Source: Persephonella marina EX-H1
Lineage (GTDB): Bacteria > Aquificota > Aquificia > Aquificales > Hydrogenothermaceae
DNA: 64,000 bases
Direction: 5' to 3'
NCBI RefSeq assembly: GCF_000021565.1
Contig: NC_012440.1
Location: 760,210 to 824,209 of the forward strand
Shown here: piece after piece, positions 54,001 to 62,253 of the stretch
Layout: every line of letters begins with the position of its first letter
Position numbering within the stretch: position 1 is the stretch's first letter
Translations under genes and position numbers: made by a program
Notes under the pieces: model-generated
Seen by the model: only the letters and a program-made list of their open reading frames with translations
Told to the model about the DNA's origin: nothing
Database searches by the model: none

Positions 54001-54216
54001 AAACTTTGATATCAGCTCGTTATATTCTATATCTTTTTTTATCTCTTCCTCTGTTAAAAGCTTAAACTCTTTACCATCAGAGGTTTTGTAAACAGGTCTT
54101 TCTGAGTCAGAAGTTTCTATATTACTATCAATTTGGGTCTGATTACCGCCACCGCCGCCACAGGAGTATATATAAACAGATATAAAAAGTATAAAAATTC
54201 TGATAACATTCTTCAT
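51085..54216 (-). CDS. Large lipoprotein with papain-family (C1A-like) peptidase domain and Ig/PKD-like repeats
   Basis: This predicted surface lipoprotein has 1043 aa. The lipobox YSC (Cys19) is followed by five Gly. A papain-fold peptidase spans about 85-440 with Q104, C110 (NQGSRGTC), H352 (GGHAMLIVGYD) and N370 (VKNSWG), so it should be active. A beta-rich region follows (about 450-780), and two PKD/Ig-like repeats (VNITSPPGGSTF near 880 and ITINSPANGSYI near 960) lie near the C-terminus. The SD GGAGGA is clear. Bacterial papain-like lipoproteins of this size are not common; the function may be surface proteolysis. A hairpin in its leader is noted separately. Confidence 0.82.
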   Translation of the reverse strand: MKNVIRIFILFISVYIYSCGGGGGNQTQIDSNIETSDSERPVYKTSDGKEFKLLTEEEIKKDIEYNELISKFEEELSKKEGIFIAGELPEKVFLKDIQTGIKNQGSRGTCVSFAVAAGVEAMYKSQFGLNLNLSEQYINHLQKMLHLRKNTDLPVTETMLGSWGGSQVPYLANLLRYYIVVPNYRSVTDDYISDSCFERTAESPTEDSSENDNPKYSWNGYRNKNPSYTQKAFNDFNLYQSGVFSNSFELFGVKELSDYKNRFKFPQKYGFLCVEKDISNHFIFLNSANAMFGIAEKRTARSSELTDLNWYKRNLADGRVIVFGTTLSPAEFKNGVWVPKSPYDPSDRSGGHAMLIVGYDDSKNAFIVKNSWGLQKVVDEDGNPVLDSDGNEIFKGRPVEADEDSDGFILMDYKWATEGVVHSAVVINSVIDPSIFNQRYIPTVTILGRWEIHFGSGSETGEPTKKPAGRLDIYHIPGSMSFKFRDNRVGTFFDNNNNGFRVNGNYTGNVYLDKTRSFTFYFNRNNPDMKPDENQQGKIFNSFFSENKKWMAGYYTDDIDGSKYGFLAFKDFLECPYGGNYCFKYDFREHPTEITDETYKGQWTIIDGFDEIKGVNFDSFTTDGDLKTYTGIDEYYDLEPDGTIRYHTIHNYQLKVNSSNPSEVEIIHTYRKLNPGAGYEETVEIYKGYLFKNNPYRMAGYYVKDGIKYPFYAERIKPPPLKVIINKPDLTYGFYGELYSGNIRFEAQVLNAKYYGLSSDYRILWTVRNGYDVIGEGSVIDVTLPYTDGYIEIIACLTKENQCDTFDDTYSNIFIKIVNFPPSVNITSPPGGSTFCTGQDITFRADVTDSNGEDIIDSRIQWIFGDIGEKYGRTVTGKFLNPGSYIVTVRYADQGGKIGEDQITVNIENCTDYPPSITINSPANGSYIPDPSNSYSDGTEDITISVDYTASDPEDGVINSSDITWMLYIPDIDYTIVGTYSEYEICLEPTPLGCNRYGILKQVIFERVPACVDAYLKASVFDSAGNFSEDSVLLKKRVGCNLI

Positions 54217-54237
54217 GACATCCTCCGGAAGGAAGAA

Positions 54238-54281
54238 GAGAAAGAATCAGAGATTACAGGAGGTTATCTCTGGACTTTCTC
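54238..54281 (-). promoter_or_regulatory. Leader hairpin of the papain-fold lipoprotein gene
   Basis: GAGAAAG (54238-54244) pairs with CTTTCTC (54275-54281), and CAGAGAT (54248-54254) with ATCTCTG (54266-54272), with small internal loops and an 11-base terminal loop. On the minus strand the loop reads AACCTCCTGTA, so CCTCC could pair with the GGAGG ribosome site about 35 bases downstream. A structured, possibly regulatory leader is implied. Confidence 0.5.
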
Positions 54282-54364
54282 ATTAATAGCTTATTAATAA
54301 TGAAATTTATATTAAGTATATTTATCTAATATTTCAATGTGATTAAAAATTTGATGAAAAAATC

Positions 54365-54408
54365 AATCTTTATATAAAGATTCAGCCTATCATGTTAAAA
54401 TATTTAAC
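54365..54408. promoter_or_regulatory. Two dyads in the carB promoter region
   Basis: A perfect 18-base palindrome, AATCTTTAT plus its complement (54365-54382), is followed by GTTAAA-ATA-TTTAAC (54394-54408). The second contains a TGTTAAAAT extended -10 (54393-54401). Together they look like a regulated promoter for carB and could also affect the divergent lipoprotein gene. AT-richness makes chance dyads more likely here. Confidence 0.45.
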
Positions 54409-54436
54409 CAAATCACTGAAAAACTGAGGTATATGT

Positions 54437-56122
54437 ATGCCTAAAAGAACAGATATAAACAGAATACTTCTGATAGGATCAGGGCCTATCATAATAGGTC
54501 AGGCTGCTGAGTTTGATTATTCAGGAACTCAGGGAGCAAAAGCATTAAAAGAGGAAGGTTATGAGGTAATACTTGTTAACTCTAATCCTGCAACAATAAT
54601 GACAGATCCCGAAGTTGCTGACAAAACATATATTGAGCCTCTTATAACACCTGTTATAGAAAAAATAATAGAAAGGGAGAGACCTGATGCACTTCTCCCA
54701 ACACTTGGAGGACAGACAGCCTTAAATCTCGCTGTTGATCTTTACGAGAAAGGGATACTTGATAAATACAATGTGAAGATGATTGGAGCTAACTACGAGG
54801 CTATAAAGAAGGCTGAGGACAGGGAGCTTTTTAAAGAGGCTATGGAAAAGATCGGTCTTGAGATGCCTAAAAGTGCTGTTGTTAAATCACTTGCTGAAGC
54901 GGAAGAGATAATAGACTGGATAGGATTTCCTGTGATAATCAGGCCTTCATTTACACTTGGTGGAACCGGTGGATCTATAGCTTACAACAGGGATGAGTTT
55001 TACTACAAGGTGAAAGCAGGACTCGATGCATCCCCTGTTCACGAGGTTCTTCTTGAGGAGAGCGTTTTGGGCTGGAAAGAGTTTGAGATGGAGGTTATGA
55101 GGGATAAGAATGATAACTGTGTTATTATCTGTTCAATAGAGAATCTTGATCCAATGGGAATCCATACAGGGGACAGTATAACAATTGCTCCTGCTATGAC
55201 ACTTACAGATAAAGAGTACCAGATGCTGAGGGATTACTCTATAGCTGTTATAAGGGAGATAGGTGTTGAGACCGGAGGATCAAATGTTCAGTTCTCCCAA
55301 AACCCTGAAACGGGACAGTTTTATGTTATTGAGATGAATCCAAGGGTCTCAAGATCTTCAGCTTTAGCATCAAAGGCTACAGGTTTCCCGATAGCAAAGA
55401 TAGCGGCGAAACTTGCTGTGGGGTATACACTTGACGAGCTTCCTAACGATATAACGAAGGAAACTCCTGCATCTTTTGAGCCTACGATAGATTATGTTGT
55501 TACAAAGATACCTAGATTTGATTTTGCAAAATTTCCTGAAGCTGATCCAACACTCACAACAATGATGAAATCTGTTGGAGAGGTTATGGCTATAGGCAGA
55601 ACATTTAAAGAAAGTCTTCATAAAGCTATAAGAAGTCTTGAACTTGGAAGATACGGTTTTTATATAGGTCTTGAAAAAGAAGATGAAGAGGAGATAAGAA
55701 AGAAAGTTATAACGCCGAATGCTGACAGGCTCTGGTATATAGCTGAAGCTTTCAGAAGGGGGTACACAGTTGATGAGATCCACCAGCTCTCACATATAGA
55801 CAGATGGTTCTTACACCAGATAAAAGAGATCATTGATTATGAGATATACCTGTCTGAGAAAAACCTCTCAACAGTTACGGATGAAGAACTTGAAAAGGCA
55901 AAACAGTGGGGTTTTTCAGATAAAGAACTTGCAAGACTCTTAAAGACAACAGAAGATAAGATAAGAGAGAGAAGAATGAATGTTTCTTACAAGGTTGTAG
56001 ATACATGTGCAGCAGAGTTTAAAGCTTACACACCTTACTACTACTCATCCTATGAGAGACCGTTTGGTAGAGTTACAGAAGACGGGGATGTACAGATAGT
56101 CTTTGACAGTGAAAATCTTTAA
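54437..56122 (+). CDS. carB: Carbamoyl-phosphate synthase large subunit, N-terminal half (split gene)
   Basis: This 561-aa protein corresponds to the first ATP-grasp half of CarB, which makes carboxyphosphate and carbamate for pyrimidine and arginine synthesis. The opening [21 protein letters not shown] and the ATP-grasp motifs ([32 protein letters not shown]) are intact. It stops in the [11 protein letters not shown] region, at the end of the oligomerisation domain, so it ends cleanly at a domain boundary. Split carB genes are known in Aquifex and relatives, so this is natural and not a frameshift. The second half is not in this window. Confidence 0.93.
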   Translation: MPKRTDINRILLIGSGPIIIGQAAEFDYSGTQGAKALKEEGYEVILVNSNPATIMTDPEVADKTYIEPLITPVIEKIIERERPDALLPTLGGQTALNLAVDLYEKGILDKYNVKMIGANYEAIKKAEDRELFKEAMEKIGLEMPKSAVVKSLAEAEEIIDWIGFPVIIRPSFTLGGTGGSIAYNRDEFYYKVKAGLDASPVHEVLLEESVLGWKEFEMEVMRDKNDNCVIICSIENLDPMGIHTGDSITIAPAMTLTDKEYQMLRDYSIAVIREIGVETGGSNVQFSQNPETGQFYVIEMNPRVSRSSALASKATGFPIAKIAAKLAVGYTLDELPNDITKETPASFEPTIDYVVTKIPRFDFAKFPEADPTLTTMMKSVGEVMAIGRTFKESLHKAIRSLELGRYGFYIGLEKEDEEEIRKKVITPNADRLWYIAEAFRRGYTVDEIHQLSHIDRWFLHQIKEIIDYEIYLSEKNLSTVTDEELEKAKQWGFSDKELARLLKTTEDKIRERRMNVSYKVVDTCAAEFKAYTPYYYSSYERPFGRVTEDGDVQIVFDSENL

Positions 56123-56185
56123 AACACTTTCTCTGCCCTCCTCTTTTCCGTATATTTAAAAAATAAACCCCCAGTGGAGGGCGGT

Positions 56186-58729
56186 ATGATCAAAAAAATC
56201 AGAAAAAGGGACGGGCGTATAGTTCCATTTAATCCTGAAAAGATAACAAATGCCATCTGGAAGGCCATGCAGGCTGTTGGTGAAAAAGATTTCTCAACAG
56301 CTGAAAAGATCTCAAAAGAGGTTGTCAGAGAACTTGAAAGAACATTGAAACCTGGTGAGATACCTGATGTTGAACAGATACAGGATATAGTTGAGAGAAA
56401 ACTTATAGAAGCCGGTCTTGCAAGGGTTGCTAAAGCTTACATCCTTTACAGGCAGAAAAGGGCTGAGATAAGGAAAGAAAAACAGCAGATACTGAATAAA
56501 AAAGAGATAGATGAGGTTGATAAGAGGTTTGATATAAACGCTTTAAGGGTTCTTGCAGCAAGATATCTTAACAAAGATAGAGCAGGAAAGATAATTGAAA
56601 GTCCAAAACAGCTCTTCCAGAGGGTTGCTGTAAATACTGCGCTCCCTTCTTTACTTTATGATGAGAGGGTTTACTCAAAGAAAGAGCTTAAAAAACAGCC
56701 TGTGGAAGATTTTGATCCTGAAAGGTATGAGGGAAAATTAAAGATAGGGGATTACACGCTAAACAGATACCATCTTGAAGGTCTTAAAAGGGTTTACGAC
56801 AGACTTAACAATGAGAGAAGAATGAAGATCCCTTTTTCTAAATTACTGAAGATGATTGAAAAGGGGGATTTTGAAAGCTACGGCAGAGAGATAGATCAGT
56901 ACTACAGCATAATGGTTGAAAAAAAGTTTATGCCTAACACACCTGTTCTTGTAAACTTTGGAAACCCTCTCGGTATGGGGATGGCATGTTTTGTTCTTGA
57001 TATGGAAGACTCTATTGAGTCTATTATGGAAACATTAAAGAGAGCAGCACTCATATTTAAAGCAGGTGGTGGTTGTGGATATAACTTCTCAAAGCTCAGA
57101 CCAAAGGGAGATTTTATCAGCACAACACACGGTAAAAGCTCAGGACCTATAGCGTTTATGACACTTTATGACAAGATGACAGATGTTATAAAGCAGGGAG
57201 GGGTAAGAAGGGGAGCAAATATGGGGATTTTAAACTCAGATCATCCTGATATTGAGGAGTTTATAGTTGCAAAGAAAGGGAATGTTCAGCTTACAAACTT
57301 TAATATATCAGTTTTTTTAAAGGAAGATTTCTGGGATTACTACAGAGAAAACAAACCGTATCCCCTTATAAATCCAAGGGATGGTAAGGTATGGAAGTAT
57401 GTAAACCCAAGAAACCTTTTTGATACTATAGTTTATGAAGGTTGGGAATCTGCAGAACCGGGACTCTTATTTGATGACAATATAAACAGGTACAACCCTT
57501 TCCTTGAAACCTTTGGAAGAATACAGGCAACAAACCCATGTGGAGAGGTTCTTCTTTATCCAAATGAGTCCTGTGATCTTGGGTCAATAAATCTATGGGC
57601 ATTTATAAAGGAGTACTATGACGGAAATGGAAGAAAGGTTGAGGTTGACTGGGATGGTCTTGAAAAAACTGTGAGAATAGCAACAAGATTTTTAGATAAC
57701 GTCCTTGATATTAACAAATACCCGTTTAAAGAGATAGAAAAGGAGACTTTGAAAAACAGGAAGATAGGACTCGGAATAATGGGGCTTGCAGACTTCCTAT
57801 TTGAGCTTGAGATCCCTTATAACTCCGAAGATGGAAGAAGATGGATGGAAAGGGTGATGGAGTTTGTAAATTACTACTCAAAGGAGGAATCTATACAGCT
57901 TGCGAAGGAGAGAGGAAAGTTTCCAAGTTACAACAAAAGCTTTTACAGGAAAGGAAAACTTCCTATAAGAGGGTTTGAAGAGAAGGAAAGCTGGAATTTG
58001 GACTGGGATAAACTTATAGATAAGATAAAGAAACACGGTCTTAGAAATGCTTTCACAACAGTTATTGCTCCAACAGGCTCAATAAGTATGATAGCAGGAA
58101 CTACATCAGGAATAGAGCCGATATTTGCACTTGTTTATGAGAAGAAGGTCACAGTTGGAACATTTTACTATGTTGATCCGGTTTTTGAGAAAACTATGGA
58201 AAGGGAAGGGATATTTGATGATACGCTTATAAAGGATGTATCAAAGAATGAAGGATCAATACAGGATATAAAGTATATACCTGAAAAATGGAAGAAGGTT
58301 TTTGTAACAGCTATGGATATATCAGCAGAGGATCACGTTAAGGCTCTTGCTTCTGTCCAGAAATGGACTGACTCCTCAGTATCAAAAACTATAAACTTCC
58401 CGGAGGATGCCACTGTTGAGGATATGAAAAGGGCTTACCTTCTTGCCCATTACCTTGGATGTAAGGGACTGACAGTTTACAGGTATAAATCTATAAAGGG
58501 TGTCTATGTTGCCGGAGAGGAGAAGAAGGAAGAGGCAAAGCTTACACCTATAAGGGATGTTAAGGCTAAAGGTGTTTCTATATACAAAGAGTCTGTAGTC
58601 CATGAGGAAGCAGAGATTGAGCGAGGAACAAAGGGGAAAGATATCTGTCCTGTATGTGAGACGCCACTGATAAATATAGAGGGATGTAAGAAATGTCCAG
58701 TATGTGGATGGAGTGTGTGTGAGATATGA
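56186..58729 (+). CDS. nrdJ: Ribonucleotide reductase, adenosylcobalamin-dependent (class II)
   Basis: This enzyme (847 aa from the chosen ATG) reduces ribonucleotides with adenosylcobalamin as radical source. The N-terminal ATP-cone (about 1-90) is followed by the catalytic barrel with TNPCGEVLLYPNESCDLGSINL, and APTGSISMIAGTTSGIEPIFA. A C-terminal zinc-ribbon (CPVCET and CKKCPVCGW) ends in CEI with reducing cysteines. ATG 56186 lies after GGAGGGCGGT; a GTG four codons earlier is less likely. It starts the operon that also carries cobO, coupling cofactor supply to use. No B12 riboswitch is visible upstream. Confidence 0.93.
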   Translation: MIKKIRKRDGRIVPFNPEKITNAIWKAMQAVGEKDFSTAEKISKEVVRELERTLKPGEIPDVEQIQDIVERKLIEAGLARVAKAYILYRQKRAEIRKEKQQILNKKEIDEVDKRFDINALRVLAARYLNKDRAGKIIESPKQLFQRVAVNTALPSLLYDERVYSKKELKKQPVEDFDPERYEGKLKIGDYTLNRYHLEGLKRVYDRLNNERRMKIPFSKLLKMIEKGDFESYGREIDQYYSIMVEKKFMPNTPVLVNFGNPLGMGMACFVLDMEDSIESIMETLKRAALIFKAGGGCGYNFSKLRPKGDFISTTHGKSSGPIAFMTLYDKMTDVIKQGGVRRGANMGILNSDHPDIEEFIVAKKGNVQLTNFNISVFLKEDFWDYYRENKPYPLINPRDGKVWKYVNPRNLFDTIVYEGWESAEPGLLFDDNINRYNPFLETFGRIQATNPCGEVLLYPNESCDLGSINLWAFIKEYYDGNGRKVEVDWDGLEKTVRIATRFLDNVLDINKYPFKEIEKETLKNRKIGLGIMGLADFLFELEIPYNSEDGRRWMERVMEFVNYYSKEESIQLAKERGKFPSYNKSFYRKGKLPIRGFEEKESWNLDWDKLIDKIKKHGLRNAFTTVIAPTGSISMIAGTTSGIEPIFALVYEKKVTVGTFYYVDPVFEKTMEREGIFDDTLIKDVSKNEGSIQDIKYIPEKWKKVFVTAMDISAEDHVKALASVQKWTDSSVSKTINFPEDATVEDMKRAYLLAHYLGCKGLTVYRYKSIKGVYVAGEEKKEEAKLTPIRDVKAKGVSIYKESVVHEEAEIERGTKGKDICPVCETPLINIEGCKKCPVCGWSVCEI

Positions 58730-59271
58730 TAATCATTTTTACAGGAAATGGAAAGGGGAAAACAACAGCGGCTGTAGGAACAGGTATAAGAGCTTTGGGA
58801 GCAGGGAAAAAAGTTCTGATGGTTCAGTTTATGAAGGTTAAGGAAAGATCATCTGAGTACAATGTGATTAAGGATCTTAAAGGATTTGATATATACAGTT
58901 TCGGGAGGGAGGGTTTTTATCTCCCTGAAGAGGAGCTTAAAAAAAATCCAGATCTTTTGAAGGCAGGTGTAAAACCTTTTTCAGATATTGATTTTAAACT
59001 TGCTGAGGAAGGTATCAGTTTTGTCAGACAGAGGGCATCGGAATACGATCTGATTATACTGGATGAGATCTGTGTTGCTGTTTACTACAGATTACTGGAT
59101 ACCAGAAAGATTACTGATCTTTTAAAAGAGTTCAGGGATAAACATTTTATACTTACAGGAAGATACTGTCCTGGAGAGATTATTGATATGGCAGATCTTG
59201 TTACAGAGATGAAGGAAGTTAAACATTACTATAGAAAAGGAGTAAAGGCTGTTAAGGGAATTGATTTTTAG
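58726..59271 (+). CDS. cobO: Cob(I)alamin adenosyltransferase (CobO/BtuR/CobA type)
   Basis: This cytoplasmic enzyme (181 aa) transfers adenosyl from ATP to cob(I)alamin or cobinamide. The P-loop is GNGKGKTTAA (about 7-16), with LIILDEICVA as Walker B and a KGIDF end typical of the family. It starts in an ATGA overlap with nrdJ. That supplies adenosylcobalamin directly to the class II reductase, a clear functional coupling. It is convergent with, and overlaps by four bases, the TetR gene. Confidence 0.92.
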   Translation: MIIIFTGNGKGKTTAAVGTGIRALGAGKKVLMVQFMKVKERSSEYNVIKDLKGFDIYSFGREGFYLPEEELKKNPDLLKAGVKPFSDIDFKLAEEGISFVRQRASEYDLIILDEICVAVYYRLLDTRKITDLLKEFRDKHFILTGRYCPGEIIDMADLVTEMKEVKHYYRKGVKAVKGIDF

Positions 59272-59858
59272 TTCAGGATTTTATTTAAAAAATCAGATAG
59301 TTTGTCCGACTCTTCTGATAATGAGTATTTCATACCGGAAAGCATCCAGTAAAGTGATGATGAGATTATAGATCCAAGAAAAAATCTTGTGGCTATCTCA
59401 GGATCAACACTTTTTTTAACCTCTCCCTTTTCAATCCCCTCTTTTATTATCTTCTGTATACTGTCCCTGTAAAAAAATATAGCATCCTTCAGTTTTTCCC
59501 TTTTATCTTCACCGAGGTGTATCTCATCTGCAAAAACTATCCTGGGAAGAACTTTAGTCCTTTCAATAAGATTCAGATGTTCTCTGTACAGTATTTTTAA
59601 TTTTTCCTCTGTTGTCTTACCTTTCTCTGCAGATCTGACTATCTTTTTAAGATTTTCCTTAACCTGTTCTAAAAAGTATTTAATAAGTTCGTCCTTATTT
59701 TTGAAGTATTTGTATATTGCTGGCTGTGAAACACCAAGTCTTCTCGCAATCTCTGTTGTTGAAACCGCTGAAAAGCCACTCTCAGATATTATCTGGGATA
59801 TTATGAAAAAGATCTCCTCTTTCCTTTTTTCAACAGGTTTTCTTTTGTTTTTCCCCAT
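59268..59858 (-). CDS. TetR/AcrR-family regulator
   Basis: This regulator (196 aa) has the N-terminal helix-turn-helix (about 15-60) GFSAVSTTEIARRLGVSQPAIYKYFKNKDELIKYF, typical of TetR. The C-terminal ligand domain is helical, with no clear ligand residues. It probably acts as a self-contained repressor. Its target is unknown: the nearest genes are cytochrome (upstream, same strand, with a terminator between) and cobO. It is not in an operon with either. Confidence 0.85.
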   Translation of the reverse strand: MGKNKRKPVEKRKEEIFFIISQIISESGFSAVSTTEIARRLGVSQPAIYKYFKNKDELIKYFLEQVKENLKKIVRSAEKGKTTEEKLKILYREHLNLIERTKVLPRIVFADEIHLGEDKREKLKDAIFFYRDSIQKIIKEGIEKGEVKKSVDPEIATRFFLGSIISSSLYWMLSGMKYSLSEESDKLSDFLNKILN

Positions 59859-59929
59859 TTTGGCCTCTCAAATAAATAACTCTCAATTAAAAAATAAAAC
59901 GATAACGGTGGAAAGGCAAGTTAAAAAGA

Positions 59930-59952
59930 AAAGACCCCTGAAAGGGGTCTGA
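59930..59952 (-). terminator. Terminator of the cytochrome gene
   Basis: AGACCCC (59932-59938) and GGGGTCT (59944-59950) form a perfect seven-pair stem with a five-base loop. On the minus strand it is followed by TTTTCTTTTT. It lies 8 bases after the cytochrome stop and separates it from the TetR gene. Confidence 0.85.
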
Positions 59953-59957
59953 AATGA

Positions 59958-60674
59958 TTATTTATTTAGAAGTGATTTTAATTCAGGAGGTAGTTTCGCA
60001 GGGTCTGGACTGTAAATCCATGCCTCATTTGGAACAGTCATGTATGCAGGACCTATATCGTTTGGATAATCACCTAAAGGCTTTATATAGTTTGGTGTTG
60101 GATTGAATATAACAAGGTTAGGATCATCAAGACTGAACTGTCCAGGACCTGTTTCTTCGTTCATAGATGTGAATATCTTTATCTGGGTCACACCGTAAAA
60201 TTTAGTATCAACTTTTGCAGGATGGCATGTCATACAGAAAACACCAACCTGACTTCCGTTTTTTGTATCAACTCTGAGGTACTTCCAGTTTGGGTTTGAT
60301 GGATGAGGATCATGACAGCTTACACACTGGAGAACACCGTCCCTTAAAAGCTGTTCGGGGACCTTTGCTATCTTGGGATTTGGCTTTATACCTACAGGGT
60401 GTGTCATATGGAGGAATATTGGTCTTACGCCTGCTCCACCAAACTCAGTAAGGTTATGACATCCAAGACAGAGAGCATTTATACCCTGTGTTTTCTTTCC
60501 AGTTCTTGGATTTATGTATTTATCGTTTTTCACTTTAAATATCTTCTGGGCTTTTGCGTAGTGAGGATCATGACATCCAAGACAGTCTAGACCTTCGTGA
60601 GGTCCTGCCGAGAAAACCTTGGAAGAAGCTAAAAGAAAAAAGACAAACATCAATAATGCTGAAATTTTCCTCAT
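59958..60674 (-). CDS. Periplasmic tetraheme cytochrome c
   Basis: This exported electron-transfer protein (238 aa) has a signal peptide (about 1-23, ending FSA) and four CXXCH heme sites at 31-35 (CLGCH), 69-73 (CLGCH), 117-121 (CVSCH) and 147-151 (CMTCH). Each CH..DPH/THP region resembles the doubled CXXCH cytochromes used in dissimilatory metabolism. The C-terminal third has no heme. AGGAGG precedes the ATG, and a Fur-like box lies upstream. Partner oxidoreductases are not in view. Confidence 0.88.
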   Translation of the reverse strand: MRKISALLMFVFFLLASSKVFSAGPHEGLDCLGCHDPHYAKAQKIFKVKNDKYINPRTGKKTQGINALCLGCHNLTEFGGAGVRPIFLHMTHPVGIKPNPKIAKVPEQLLRDGVLQCVSCHDPHPSNPNWKYLRVDTKNGSQVGVFCMTCHPAKVDTKFYGVTQIKIFTSMNEETGPGQFSLDDPNLVIFNPTPNYIKPLGDYPNDIGPAYMTVPNEAWIYSPDPAKLPPELKSLLNK

Positions 60675-60693
60675 AGAATCCCTCCTGTGTGAT

Positions 60694-60712
60694 TATAATT
60701 ATTATGATTATC
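60694..60712. promoter_or_regulatory. Fur-like box upstream of the cytochrome
   Basis: On the minus strand the bases read GATAATCATAATAATTATA, matching the Fur consensus GATAATGATAATCATTATC at 16 of 19 positions. It fits the hexamer rule NATAAT-NATAAT-N-ATTATN. It lies 20 bases before the cytochrome ATG. The region is very AT-rich, so chance similarity must be considered. Confidence 0.5.
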
Positions 60713-60768
60713 GTAATTATTATTGTTTCTGTTTAATTATATCTGATCATATTATCACAGGCAATATT

Positions 60769-60797
60769 TTGTGATTTTGAGTTTTATTCTCTATAAT
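60769..60797 (+). promoter_or_regulatory. Promoter of ubiX, possibly leaderless
   Basis: TTGTGA (60769-60774) and TATAAT (60792-60797) are 17 bases apart. The predicted start is only a few bases before the ubiX ATG (60807), so transcripts may be leaderless or nearly so. Confidence 0.6.
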
Positions 60798-60806
60798 TAG
60801 GTTACT

Positions 60807-61388
60807 ATGGAGAGTTTTATCGTATGTATTACAGGTGCAAGTGGTTCATTATACGGTATAAGGACTGTTCAGGAACTGTCATTAAGGTATAAAGTATTTC
60901 TTGTTGTTTCCAATGGTGCCTACACTGTTATGGAAAAGGAGCTTGGTATCTCAAGAGATGCTTTCATCAAAAATTTACCTGAAAATGTTGAGATCTACTC
61001 TGAGGAACAGATAGATGCTCCTGTGGCAAGTGGATCAAGATTTTCCAGTGTGAAAGGGGTTATAGTAGCTCCATGTTCAATGGGAACACTTGGCGCTGTT
61101 GCCAATGGAATTTCCAGCAATCTGATACACAGGGTTGTTGATGTTGCTCTAAAGGAAAGGAAAAAGGTATGTCTTCTTGTAAGGGAGATGCCTTACTCCC
61201 TTGTTCATATAGAGAACATGAGGAAGTTTACCCTTGCAGGTGGTATAATAGCTCCTGCATCACCAGGTTTTTACCACAGACCTGAGAGTGTTGATGATAT
61301 TGTAAATTTTGTTGTAGGTAAACTGCTGGATATATTCGGTGTTGAACACTCACTTTACAGAAGATGGAGGGAGGATGAGGATAAGTGA
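60807..61388 (+). CDS. ubiX: Flavin prenyltransferase UbiX
   Basis: UbiX (193 aa) makes the prenylated FMN cofactor needed by UbiD-type decarboxylases. The N-terminal CITGASGSLYGIRTVQEL flavin-binding loop, the VIVAPCSMGTLGAVANGISSNLI segment and the REMPYSLVHIENMRK and PASPGFYHRPES motifs are characteristic. In futalosine-type menaquinone synthesis a UbiX/UbiD-like pair acts late, and an mqnD-like gene lies at the window end. It overlaps the recombinase gene by 14 bases. Confidence 0.93.
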   Translation: MESFIVCITGASGSLYGIRTVQELSLRYKVFLVVSNGAYTVMEKELGISRDAFIKNLPENVEIYSEEQIDAPVASGSRFSSVKGVIVAPCSMGTLGAVANGISSNLIHRVVDVALKERKKVCLLVREMPYSLVHIENMRKFTLAGGIIAPASPGFYHRPESVDDIVNFVVGKLLDIFGVEHSLYRRWREDEDK

Positions 61389-62253
61389 GTGTGTTGAGCT
61401 TTATCTTTCATATATATCGGACAGATCAGCTTATACTGTAAGAAATTACAGGACTGATCTCAAACAGTTTGTCCAGTCTGTTGGGGATAAAGATATAACA
61501 GAGATTACAAAAGCGGATATAGCAAAGTTCAGGATGTTCCTTCAGGCAAACAGGAGAAAGTCATCAACAATAGCGAGAAAGCTTGCATCTGTTAACTCGT
61601 TTTTTGAGTATCTTATTGATCTTGAACTGATAAGCTCATCTCCTGTTTCTAAATCTCACAGACCTAAGGTTTCTCAGAAAATTCCTTCATCTTTATCTAA
61701 CGAGGAGATCCAGAAAGTTCTCAAGTCATGTGAAAATCTCCTTGAAAAAACTGTTATTGTTCTGATGTTAACGACGGGTATAAGGTCATCTGAACTATTA
61801 AGCATCAGAAGATCGGATATACTGATAGAAAAAGACGGGAGAACTTTTGCTCCGGATACTATCCTTGAAAATTATACAGATGGAAGCGAAGTGGCTTATA
61901 TAAAGATAAAAGGAAAAGGTGGAAAGGAGAGGGTTGTTCCGGTTTCAGGAAAACCTCTTAATATTCTTCTTCAGTATCTTGATAAAAACAGGGATGAAAG
62001 ACTCTTTCCTTTTTCATACCATACACTCAGAAGACTGATAAGCAACATAGGCAGTAGATCAGGAATACCTCTTCATCCACATAAACTTAGGCATACAGCT
62101 GCAACAATAGCTTTAAAGTCTGGGGCAGAGCTCAGAGTTATTCAGGAGTTGCTGGGTCACGCATCTCCACTGACAACAGCAAGATATGCAAAAGTAGGTC
62201 ATGAACAGCTTGTTAAGGCAACAAGGACATTGTCTGAAAGTATAGATCTATAA
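61375..62253 (+). CDS. XerC/XerD-type tyrosine recombinase
   Basis: This site-specific recombinase (292 aa from ATG 61375) likely resolves chromosome dimers. The catalytic set is R137 (TGIRSSE), K181 (GKGGK), H236 and R239 (HKLRH), H262 (GHAS) and Y271 (ARYAK), all present. The N-terminal core-binding SAM-like domain is normal. GGAGGG precedes the chosen ATG; a GTG at 61339 would add 12 residues overlapping ubiX. It is not linked to other mobile-element genes, so a chromosomal Xer is preferred over a phage integrase. No dif site was identified. Confidence 0.88.
   Translation: MRISECVELYLSYISDRSAYTVRNYRTDLKQFVQSVGDKDITEITKADIAKFRMFLQANRRKSSTIARKLASVNSFFEYLIDLELISSSPVSKSHRPKVSQKIPSSLSNEEIQKVLKSCENLLEKTVIVLMLTTGIRSSELLSIRRSDILIEKDGRTFAPDTILENYTDGSEVAYIKIKGKGGKERVVPVSGKPLNILLQYLDKNRDERLFPFSYHTLRRLISNIGSRSGIPLHPHKLRHTAATIALKSGAELRVIQELLGHASPLTTARYAKVGHEQLVKATRTLSESIDL

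Noticed and set aside
55370-55783. Minus-strand frame of 137 codons within carB.
   Set aside because: No ribosome site or domain; carB continues through it with conserved ATP-grasp motifs.
54437-56122. carB as a frameshifted or truncated gene.
   Set aside because: It ends at a domain boundary and split carB is normal in this group; no second-half remnants follow.
56123-56185. Cobalamin riboswitch before nrdJ.
   Set aside because: The gap of about 60 bases is too short for a B12 riboswitch and has no such pattern.
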